From: Antennarius striatus
Lineage: Eukaryota > Chordata > Actinopteri > Lophiiformes > Antennariidae
Assembly (NCBI RefSeq): GCF_040054535.1
Contig: NC_090781.1
Coordinates: 13,165,982 to 13,229,981, forward strand
Direction: 5' to 3'
Length of the DNA stretch: 64,000 bases
The notes beneath the pieces are model-generated. The model made no database searches, was not told the origin of the DNA, and saw only the letters and a program-made list of their open reading frames with translations. This document shows, piece after piece, positions 1 to 11,300 of the stretch. The number at the start of each line of letters is the position of its first letter. The first letter of the stretch is position 1. The translations under genes and the position numbers were made by a program.

Positions 1-589
1 TGTGCGCGCTGGGGTGCAGAACGTTACAGCCTATTTATGGAGACAGGTTAGGACTAAAACTGTGTTAATGTGTGTCTCAGCTGCTTCACCTCTGGAAATG
101 GGTCAGGGGACCTTTACACGTCCTGAGCTTCCAGATGGTCTCAAATCAAAGACCTAAAAAAAACAAAAAAAACTTCCCTAATGAGAATGAGGACATTTAG
201 TCTAATTTTTGTCTGAGGATGCTCGACAAAGTTTAACAAACTGTACTTTATTATGCCTCATTTACATCCTCCTCTAAATGGTGATCTTCTTTGTAGAACA
301 CAGTTTATTGGGGGGGGGGGGGATCCCTTTGGATCTGGCTGTGGTATCCATTGTAACATATTTTAATATCCTCCGCGTCGATAATTGGGTGTCAGTGCGC
401 AGACACCCCACCCACTGCCCGTGACCTATGAAGTAAAAACGCCGTGGATTCCACCCCCCACTTCTTCATTGCGCCCTTGCTAATAAGCGCCTTTTTAAGG
501 AGAAATAAAAGGAAATTAGAAAAACACAACTAACAAGAAGGGGTGTGTGGAATGACAGGATGACTGAACGACGGGAGTGTGTGACGGAA
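1..589. other. Upstream flank of galnt17, no gene seen
   Basis: AT-rich non-coding flank. It contains a 13-base G run at about 310-322 and an A-rich patch near 157-173. ORFs crossing this stretch have no recognisable domain and no splice-site support. I see no exon here; distal promoter sequence is possible but not demonstrable. Confidence 0.5.
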
Positions 590-1020
590 GCCGGGAAAAT
601 CAGGACGCGTTTCTTCGCTTCTGTTCCTTCGTTCCGTCGGATGATGCTGCGTCGCTCCAACCACTGCGATCCGTGAATGCGCGCTGTCTCCTCATCTGCA
701 TCCACCCCCCCCCCCCAAAAAAAAAACAGCAACGTCTGAAACGGGCGGGAGACGATGTGCAAAGCGTTCAGGGAGCAGCAACAAGATCATTCTTCTTCAG
801 TGACAGCAAGGGTTTTGTTGGAGCCCGGTCCTTCCTCGGTCGGTCGCATCACCGCCGGCTGTTTGACGCGCATTTGGAGAAAAGGGGAGTCGATCGTCTA
901 CTCACTGTTAAATTATTTAGGAGTATCTGTTCCTCAAGATCAACACAGACTGGAGTCTTTGTCTAACATCTTCCACGCGTGATCTCGAAGCCGAGTTTTA
1001 GGTGACTGTGGCGCGGATGA
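590..1020 (+). promoter_or_regulatory. galnt17: CpG-rich putative promoter / 5' exon region of galnt17
   Basis: This block is much richer in CpG than the surrounding AT-rich DNA: about a dozen CpGs fall between 603 and 695, and more at 730-1010. It lies just upstream of the first coding exon of galnt17. A CpG-dense block in this place is typical of a vertebrate promoter plus 5'UTR. No convincing TATA box is visible, so the start of transcription is inferred only from composition. The overlapping ORF at 577-966 has no recognisable domain and is probably chance. Confidence 0.45.
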
Positions 1021-1074
1021 GACCCCAAATCTTCTCCAAAGGGATGCAACTCAAAATAACCCCAGTGCCAAATG

Positions 1075-1294
1075 GTGAGACAGCAGCTTAATGACTATAG
1101 AAACCATTCTTGTTGAATGTGCTCTTCTTCTGTTAGGTTTGAGGATTCACGTTTCTATTATTGGTGTTTTATTTATTTTTTTCCCTTCAGTTTTCCGTAC
1201 CTCTTGAACCCAAGGGGCCCGAAATCCGTGACAACTGCGGCCCCTGTGTTGACTGTCCCCTCACCACTCGGAGCCTGGACACCGGTGACTTTTA
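1075..1294 (+). other. galnt17: Probable 5'UTR intron (1075-1190) and 5'UTR of galnt17
   Basis: A good donor (AATG|GTGAGA, intron starting at 1075) and a strong acceptor (T-rich tract then CCCTTCAG, ending at 1190) would remove a 116-bp intron from the 5'UTR. The exon from 1191 would then run through the start codon at 1295. An in-frame TGA at 1286-1288 supports the start at 1295. The splice is inferred from motifs only; an unspliced 5'UTR remains possible. Confidence 0.4.
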
Positions 1295-1532
1295 ATGGCT
1301 TTTGTATTCAGAAGATGGAGGGTTTTACTGGTGCTGAACGTGCTTGCTGTTGCTGGGTTCATGACTTTCTGGGCCAAGTGCAACACACGCACAGTCCAAG
1401 CCGGCGGTCCGAAGGCTCTGGACAGGAAGAGGCCCCGCGGGAACGGGACCGCGCAGGGGTCCAGCATCAGCCATGAGGCGCTGCTGAAGAGGCTCAGCTC
1501 GCTGGAGGACGTGGTGTACCGGCAATTAAACG
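1295..1532 (+). CDS. galnt17: galnt17 coding exon 1: start, membrane anchor, stem
   Basis: Residues 1-79 plus the first base of codon 80. The ATG is followed by G at +4, but -3 is T, so the context is moderate. An in-frame stop nine bases upstream fixes this as the first possible ATG in the frame. An arginine-rich cytosolic tip is followed by a hydrophobic segment ([13 protein letters not shown]) and a basic stem with an NGT sequon. The exon ends AACG|GTAAAG. The segment ending VVYRQLNG matches the stem helix of the T9/T17 group. Confidence 0.93.
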
Positions 1533-3187
1533 GTAAAGAGCAGGGATGGTAGTTAAACTGGATGAACACGTCAATCTGATTTTCCTTTATTAAAGTTCTA
1601 AAAAATTAAAAGTCTATGCGTCCTGACGTCATTCATGACGTGCTGATGGCGGTACCGAGTACCGTAGTAAGGTTCTGAAGAGGATCCACTTAGAGATGAT
1701 GTGTAGGGAATATTATCCTGTTAATAGAAATTTAAAAAAAAGGAATGATAGATGATATTTGAAATTGAAAAAAAGTAAATGGTTACATTCTAAATGACAA
1801 AAGTTGAGTTTATTTCCAGATGTCGTCATTCAGATCCCTGTTCTACCTGATTAATTCCTGAAGGAGTGACTTTCCTCCTCCGGGGAGGTCAGAGGTCAAT
1901 AGAAGCAGGAGCTTTTAGGGGTTCAGCAGGATGTTTGCCAATGGAGAGGCTTAAATACGGCTTTTCACTCAGCAGAATAGCCACTTTAATCAAGCTGCCA
2001 CACACAAACACACACACAGCCACTCTGAGAAGAATCTTATTTCAAAGCTAATTTGAAACAGTTAAATCCATTAAGTTTTATTAGCATTCTACAGCCTAGA
2101 AACTAAACTCTTTTTGTCATATCACAAAAAGTGTTTCATGTACAGTTTTTGAGGACCTGATCTCAATAACAGTACAACAACCCAATGCGTTCCGAGTCTT
2201 CTCAGGAGATCCCCGTGTATGAGATCCACGAGCTGTTTGTTCATTAGAGGTTGGAGCTGTGATACAGCGGTATAGAATACATCAGTGAGAGGATAGGGTA
2301 ACCCAACCAGACTAACCGATCCTAACATGTAATCTGACCTTCTTCACTCAGGTCTGTCAAAATCTCTGGGTCTACTCGAAGGCTTTGGGGGTCGAGGTAA
2401 AGGTGGCATCCCTGCCACGCTATCACCTGCTGAGGAGAGTGACGCCAAATACCTAAGGGAGAAGTACGGTTACAATGCCTACCTCAGTGACCGGATCTCT
2501 CTGGATCGGACCATACCAGACCACCGGCCTGGCAAGTGAGCACATGGGTGTACAAACTTTTAATTTCACTATCACGATTGTTTCACAAAAAACTCATTTG
2601 TCATCCTATAAATCCATCACAGGGTAATCTTTTTCTGCTTTTACCCAGTATGATGGATTGGCTAATAAATGTTTTGCGGTTCTTTTAAATGACATTGAGA
2701 GAACTCAGGAGTCACTGCTATTCCAGAAGCAGCATTTACATGTTTCACATGGAAATACGTGTTTCTGGTGAATCATTGATTTTAATGGATCTTAGCATTA
2801 GTGGAGGTAGAGCATGGAACAGTAGCTGACTGGCATCAGCCAGTTCATTCATGCTTCACATTAAGTGGATCATCCACAGCTGTGTGGCAATCAGTAAATC
2901 CATCCAATCATACTATGTAGTGTGGGTGTGAGTTGCATCAACTAACTGCTTTTAGTCAAAGTTCATTCCACCACCAAAATATGCTCCTTTTTTCTTGACA
3001 TCAGTCACTTTTTGCAGCACATATACTGTATACAATATTATATTTTGTATTATGTATTGCCTAATACATAATACAGGATGCCTGTGTGCAGGATTCCACT
3101 CCCATTTAACGCAATGTCTTTGTCATATTTACATTTGATGAAGGTGTGCTATTAGGCGGCCAATTGATCTCCAGGGCTTACATGCAA

Positions 3188-3244
<57 letters not shown>

Positions 3245-3253
3245 CATACACAC

Positions 3254-3287
<34 letters not shown>

Positions 3288-3301
3288 GCATGGAGATATA
3301 C

Positions 3302-3368
<67 letters not shown>

Positions 3369-6300
3369 TCGTGTCTTGCTGGAGAGAAGGCATCAGAATC
3401 CAACACTCACAATTGTCACTCAGGTTTTTAAAAAAAATGTTTCTGGGATCAAAGTGTGTGTGAAGCATGTTAGGGTGTGATAACTTGAGGTGTAGCCTGA
3501 GCCTGTGAGCTGGAGTCTGAGGATCCTCCTATGTAAGGATGAAGGTCCCTTTTACTATGCAATGCCAGAGGTGGTGTTGAAAAGAGAATGAGAAATGAGA
3601 GAGGGAGAGAGAGAAATTGGAATAAAATAATTTGATAACAAAAATACAAAACGTGAATTTTGTAGGTTTGGGGAACACGACAAGAAACTGCAGTATAGCA
3701 AAAGATTAACTGGATCTTAAAGGCACATTTAGAGCCACGTTTTTTTAGTCAGTGAAGCTGTACTTGCAATGTGATAAGTTCTCACACTTGTAATCATTCT
3801 CGTTGATCTCCTCTATCTGTTACAGCACACACCGCTGTGCCTGGTTACACTGATTTGTGCCGCCTCTGCCTCCTGTGCTTTCCTCTTATTACCATAATTG
3901 CAATGGCATCTTTTCCCTTGTACATTATGTACATACAGTATATCCTGGATATTAGTGTGATATGTGTCGGCTCACTCCCTGAGGCCCTTTTACCAATTCA
4001 AACATAGGTTATTATCTACAACTTCAATTGTTTTTGTTCCAAAAAATGTGAATATGTTTCAAACACACATATTCATCTTTGTAATATTTGTAAGTAAAAG
4101 AGAAGCTCTTTCTAAAAATCAAGTTATCTGAAGTCGCAGAGCCTGATGTCACATTGCTTTAAAGGGAAAAAAATGAAATAATAAAAATGAAATAGTGAAC
4201 CACTCATCATTAATCCACCATGTTGGCATCTGTTTTTACGTTTTCCTGCCAAAAAGCCCCAAAACGTATCTTCTAACCACATGAAAATTCATGAAGTTCA
4301 AAGACTTTTTTGATGTAATTTTCATTAACCCCTAGATGTATAATAATTTTTCTTGTAATTAGAATTGAATTAGAAATAAGGTTAAGGCTTCTTCCTGCAC
4401 ACATTGGGTGAATAGGCCAAGTTGTTTGCTTGAGTCGAACGCTACATGTAGTTTAGCCCTCTGATCTTCTAGCCTCCACAGAGGCAGACTGGTCTCTTAC
4501 ACCAATGATGGAACACAAGTAGAGCTTTTACAGATGAGGTTTATTTGTGTCTCTGTGCAGATGCAGGAAGGTCAACTACCCAAGAGACCTCCCACAGATG
4601 TCGCTCATCTTCATCTTTGTCAATGAGGCTCTGTCGGTGATCCTGCGCTCCGTCCACTCAGCTGTCAATCACACTCCGGCTCACTTGCTCAAAGAAATCA
4701 TTCTGGTGGACGACAACAGCGATGATGGTCAGTAGGAAAGCATGATTTCACACTCTCAGGTAATCTGAAAGACATTGACAAAGTGATTATGCAGTTAGAT
4801 ATAGAAATCCACTTATTTCTTCTTGTAGTACTGAATAACTTGATGATTTGGGAACACAACTATGCATCTTACTAAGTTTTGAATGAGGAAAATGGAACTG
4901 CTCTCATCTTGGTAGGTCAGTATGTAGTTAAATGATTAATAGTAGTTCATGACAAGGAGGAATAAAAGCACGCTGCAAACATAACTGAAAACCTGTATTC
5001 ATGATTATTGTCGGTAAATTGTTACTCATGCAGATGTTGGTTTGTTAATCTGCTAAGTGTTCTTAAATGAGATAAAGGCATCACACTTGAAAATATGGCA
5101 TTTTCTTCATGGAAGTTGCAGTCATTGCGTCTGAGGAACAGCCTTCGCAGGGGTGACGTTGAGTTTTTGCAGGGCAGACAGGCCGACAGAGGCGGAGCAT
5201 TATAATGGGATGTCACGGGAGATGTCCCCCTTATTTATGGGGAAGAGCTGCCAAGTTGGCCTTTGTGAGATGAAGGGAGTGAAACAGAGACAAGAGGATA
5301 GAAATGGAGGTGAAACCATGAAGGAAAGGGGAACAGGGTGCCGGAAAGAAATAGAGCGAGAAGTGTTGTTTGAAAGAAATTAAGAGAGTAAGGGTGAAAT
5401 AGACTACTGTGAAAAGGAGAATGAGGAAGAGTGAAACAGTGATAAAGAGGCATCAGAGACTTAAGTGAGAGGCTGACAGCAAATAACAATGAAACAGGAA
5501 GAGACAGATGATTGCAGATTGAGTGTTATTGTATTTGTCCCAGTGTGTCACTCAGCTACACTGGGTCCTACTTAAAAGATCATTTTATTGTCAGAAATGT
5601 CACACAGACCTCGAACCAGCGCTCCACCAAGAAGTGTTAGAGACTGCAGCAGTGCAGAGGGCGAGGCAAGCAAAGAAATGACACTCACCACTCTCCGTGT
5701 GTGAGAGAGAGAAAAGAAACAGCATGGGAAATGAGCCTGTGATCTGGAGTGCAGAGATAGAAGAGAGGGAGGAAGAGAAAACCGAGCGTGAGACATTTGT
5801 TTCTGTTTGGGGGAATTTTTCAAGCATGTGTTTGTCATTCAGAGGAGGAAGGATTGTGGGTGTGTGGGTCTCGATGGGAAAGACTGAAGAGTTGAGTTAT
5901 ATAGAAGAGAGGTGAAGCTCAGGAAGTCACAGACGTCGCGGTTTTGAGTGTGTTGGAGCTCAAAGGAGCTCTGCAGTGAAGTGGGAGACCAGATTTATGT
6001 CGTCTCTGTTTGTGTGTGACAGACTCTTGTGTTGTAATGTTTGTGTGTCTGAGTTAGAGCTTCACGTTTAGTTACTTTAGTCAGACAATGTGATCAAACA
6101 GCTCAATGGTAGTCTGATGGGATAACTATCTAATGGACAGGATGAGTAACTGTTGTGAAGCTTCTTAATATTTGTGACGATCAGGTTGTGTGTTATTGCT
6201 CTGAGGCAGCAGTGGTAGAGAACACTGTCCCTGCCTCATTTTGAATAGATCATATTTTTTGTTATAATTCCTCAAGTTTTGTTTTTTTTTACAGTATTTT

Positions 6301-8293
6301 TATCGTGCTGCGTTTGGTAACCTCTAACTTCCAAGGAAGCATCTACCAACGCATCATCAGGAGGGTGGGTGGGGGTTTGAATATTCCACGAATAAAAGCT
6401 TAATGACCTCATGTCTAAAGATTTCTGTCTGACTGATGTTTTTGACAATAAAGACCAAAACCCCACCATAATTGCTTCACACTGTAATCAAATGACATCT
6501 TTTGTTACCTCTGCCACTGAAGTTGTGCTTTTGCCAAGTTGATTTAATTGTTAGCAGGATTACTAAAAAAGATTTGATGGGATTTTGATTAAAATTTGCT
6601 TGGATCTTGGATCAATGAGGATTTGATCAACTTATGATGCGGATCCAGTTACAGATCTGGATTGTGTATCACTTTTTCTCTTCCTCCAACTCTGTGAACG
6701 GGTTGGTGCTGTGATGCAATGCCTTCCTTGTGGCAGTAAATGTTGTTATAAATTCTTTTACACAGTCGTTTTGCAAGATGTGTCCTGGATGATGTGACAT
6801 AAAAACGTAAAAATGAAAGCACCAGATTTAGTATCTGTACTGTTTCAATTCTTACGGCTCATACAGAATTGACTCCTGGGAATAACAAATGATAGTTTTT
6901 AAGACTCACAACTTGGGTTCATTTAGGGGTAAATCTGGCTTATTTACAACAGTTATTGATCCAAACGCTGAAGAAAACCAGCAATGGAGAAATGTTTTCC
7001 TTGACATGTCAGACTGATAATAACAATCTGAACTGCAGGGAAAGCCTTTCATTGACAATGAGGTCATTGAACTATCACACACAAGTGCAGTGACATCATG
7101 AGTGATTTCTAGTGCAGCAAAAATAACATAAAGCACATTTAAATAATGAATAAATGATTCCCCCTTGAACTGCCGCCCTATCATGGTGGGGGAGTTTGAG
7201 TCTCTGAATGATCCAAGGAGCTATATTGTCGGGGGCTTTATCCTCCTGGTAAGGTCTCCCATGGCAAACAGGTCAGGTGTGGTCAGTTGTGAGGAAAGCC
7301 CATCTGACTCTTATGTGTTGATTTTCTGGGTTGTGATCATTTTGTACGGAGGGCAGAGCAGCTGAAAGGACCTCTGGAAGAATACGTGAACAAGCGCTAC
7401 CCCGGCCTGGTCAAGATAGTCAGGAACCAGAGGAGAGAGGGGCTGATCCGAGCCAGGATTGAGGGCTGGAAGGTGGCCACCGCTGAGGTGACGGGATTTT
7501 TTGATGCCCATGTGGAGTTCACCCCGTCCTGGTGAGTAAGTCCAGCACGGGAGATGGAAAAAATATTGACAGCCATTCATTCAAGTATAGACAGTGTGAA
7601 TGATTTCAAAAACTCCGAAAATTATTTTTATCGTTTGTTACACATCGTCCCAGAGAGGAGTTGTTGAGATAAGAGCAAAAGGGCAGAGCCCGTAGAATCA
7701 AGTAAACCTTCTCTATGATATGTGCCTGTCAAGTAATAAAAGACACAATATTTCAATAATAAAAATTAAATGCCTAATGGCACAACATGTTTTGTATAAC
7801 CCAACACCTTTTTGTTTGTGTCCCATTTGTTTTCTAGTTCAGTGTGAGCTTCAAAAAATGTACACAAGCCAGTTCACTCAGCATAAACAGACATGCCCTC
7901 CAGAGCTGCACTGAGCTGAAGCAAATAGAATTTGTAATAAAGTTTGTTCTACTTTTAGGCTGTGTCTGTAAAGTCAGCTGATGTGTGTGTGTGTGTGTTT
8001 TCTCGCTTATCAGGGCCGAGCCGGTTCTGGCTAGAATAAAAGAGGACCACAAAAAGATCATTCTGCCTTCCATCGACAACATCAAACACGACACGTTTGA
8101 GGTGGAGCGCTACGAGAACTCCGGCCATGGCTACAACTGGGAGTTGTGGTGCATGTACATCAACCCGCCCAAACAGTGGTGGGACGAGGGGGACATATCT
8201 GCACCCATCAGGCAAGCTGACGTCAGCGTAGTGATCACACACCTATCAGGATGTCTACATCTGTCCTCTACAATCTGTCCTCACACACACACA

Positions 8294-8340
<47 letters not shown>

Positions 8341-11300
8341 ACACACTAAATAACTTTAACTTTAAAGAAGAGATTAGAAAAACAAAAAAAAATTGAGAAA
8401 AACACAATAGCTTTATGCTATAATTTTTCCCCAAATTGATTTTCATTTCCAAATATGCATTAAACCAGATTTTAATTTATTCCTAAGATATCAATTTCAA
8501 TATTGTTTAGAACAAAATGAAAACCCATCATGTCTAAATGTGTTGAAGCGCACAGATTCTCTTCTTTAACATTTGATTCACAAAACAAGAGGTAATGACT
8601 TACTGTTACAGATACATACCTCGCTTATGAAGCTGTACATGTTCTTTCCATTCATATGTATTTATTTTTGAGGGTTTTTTTGTCATCACAGGACCCCCGC
8701 CATGATTGGCTGCTCCTTTGTCGCAAACCGCAACTACTTTGGTGAACTTGGCCTTCTGGACTCTGGCATGGATGTTTATGGAGGGGAGAACATCGAACTG
8801 GGCATCAGGGTTTGTGTGTCACCCATTTTCCTCCTGTTCCTGCTCCTTCCTCCTCCCTGTGGGTTTAAATGGAGCTGTGGCCACTGTAGCATGGTACTGC
8901 TGAAAAATGAGGCCCCATTAAGAGTCCTGGAGGACCGGTCCTGTGTGAGCAGCTCACAGCAAGGCAATGGAGACAAATAGGTCACATAGAGGGAGGGTTG
9001 GGGGCTTTATTACTGTATATCTTGAGAGGCTGAAGAGTCAGCTGTTCTGCAAGGTTGTGATGAGTATGATGTCTTTTAAAACAGTTTCTACTGGAGTAAT
9101 GGAGTCAGGCCCACCATTCATTAGAATGTTTCCAACAAAATGCTGTGATAAAATAACTGTACGACACCCACCATGTACAAAAGGACAGCCAGGGTTAAAT
9201 AGTATAGGAAGTGGAACATTTAGAGCCAAATGGAACTTGATTAAAACCAAAGTGAATAATTTGAATATCCAAAGAAAAGTAATTGGAAAAATGAATCAAA
9301 TTACAAATGTGGTTCTAGTCTGCTGTTGGCCTTTTAAATTGTTTCAACATGGGGACTGCCCTCAACCTTCATAGTGGCAGTGTTTCAATTACTTGATTTT
9401 GATATGCTCTGCCCTCTAGTGGACAAAGAAATATCACCTGCCGCATAAATGATATTCCCTGCTGTCTTTTCAACCATTTGCAGGTGTGGCTATGTGGTGG
9501 CAGTATGGAGGTGCTGCCTTGCTCAAGGGTGGCTCACATTGCTCGGATGAAGAAACCCTACCACAGTAACATAGCATTCCACACGCGGCGCAACGCTTTA
9601 CGCGTGGCCGAGGTGTGGATGGATGAGTACAAGTCAAATGTCTACCTGGCGTGGAACATCCCCATAGAGGTGAGGGGCTGCTAGTCCTGCTTGGCAAAGT
9701 GGATGTCATCATTACAGCTTCTCAAAACAGATGGTGTTCAGTAATATCATATTAGGTATTCATGTGTGAACACATCCCTTAATAAGTTCTTGTACTGCTG
9801 TAGAATCATGGCATTGATTATGGAGACATCTCTCAGAGGGTTGCACTGAGGAAGAGTCTGCAGTGTAAAAGCTTCGAGTGGTACCTTGACAATGTTTACC
9901 CGGAGATGAGGAGGTACAACAACACACTCTTCTACGGGGAGGTGAGTTGGCAGTCAAGCTGACAGAAACCTGAGGGAGAAGCTTTTACATGTGAGGCATG
10001 GTGCGTCTGCATGAAACACAGTGACAGATAGGTAAGAAATATAAATCCCGAGGGGGTTATAAAGAAATTCTCAACAGGAAACAAAAAGACAAGAAACAGC
10101 ACTCAGTGAATACACACTGTCTGAGCTGTGTGACTGAAATAAAAGAGAACTTCTTTTTTGAATTTGGAGTCACATCTTGGTATCAAGAAGCTATTTGGGA
10201 ATAATGTTTTTGTAAAAGGAATTGTGCTTGTTGAAAGCGGATGGCAGTATTTATCAGAGGGTGTTCCATTTCAGATTCGTAACTCTAAAGTGAACCACCT
10301 GTGTATGGATCAGGGTATGAAGGAGAACCACACAGCCACCCTGCACCCCTGCCATGGATGGGGTCCTCAGGTACATGATGGACCAGGAGGCTGCATCGCT
10401 CATCTCATCTTTCTTCTTGAAAATACAATTTTATCAAATTTGACATAATTCTCACAGGATTAATGAAAAAGTTCCTCTGTCAGAATAATAGATAGACAGT
10501 ATTGTTCTGAATCCCAGAGACAGCCAGTGCTGGTTCCTCAGCTCTTCACCCCACACGGGTCTCTTATTAGCTCGCTGTTGGCAAACAGGTTGTTTGCATG
10601 ACTAAAAGTTCGAAAATCTAAATCAAACTAAAGCACATTGTTAAGTTGTATCGGTATTATCCATCTGACAAATCAAATAGCAAGCCTAATTTTTTTTTAT
10701 TAGTGCAGCGGTTCATTCACGCGTAACGTTTGTAGATGCAGCAGTATCCTCTAGAAACAACAAGCGGAACATGAAGACTGAATTGAATCGACCTGAAGCT
10801 CAACAAGCTGTTGTAAACGTTTTCCTAGAACACACATTCGATCAGTGTTTCTATTAGCAGACTGTCAGAAATGTATTACAGCTATGTGGAATGAGTTGGA
10901 GAGAATAATACTTAAAATAATTTAAACTATTGAATGAGTTCATCTAGACAAGCACAAAAACGTAAGATTTTCATTACTTTTTGTAATCAAATCACCTGCA
11001 CAAGAAAATGTGATGTCATAAATTTTTGTGTGATGCCATAAATTATTGCATGGACATTGGATCTGAGGACTTGAGGTTCACAATATTCACTCTGTATGTA
11101 TGTAAGGGTTAATCAAGTTTTTAAAAAACAAAGGTACAGTAGCTTGGTGTGTACTCAGTGGGAAACGTGTGTGTGTGTGTTGTGTCTTCCTTCAGTTGGG
11201 ACGTTATACCAAAGACGGTCAGCTGTTCCTGGGCCCTCTGGGCAGCACGGGTGAGGACACTCGCTGTGTGGTGGATGAACAGATCAGTAACTTTCCTCAA

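Larger units (their letters stand above)
1533..4560 (+). other. galnt17 introns 1 and 2 (around exon 2)
   Basis: Intron 1 (1533-2351) shows no element of note. Intron 2 (2536-4560) carries the compound TA/CATA/TG microsatellite at 3189-3367, a small GA-rich patch near 3590-3620, and otherwise AT-rich sequence. ORFs in the microsatellite are repeat artefacts. Confidence 0.6.

Noticed and set aside
5153..5915. ORFs in purine-rich DNA of galnt17 intron 3
   Set aside because: They follow from GA-rich composition (Glu/Arg-rich products) and have no splice support.
8212..8353. Read-through extension of galnt17 exon 5 into the intron
   Set aside because: The extra residues run into (CA)n translation. 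Splicing at the GC donor restores exact family homology.
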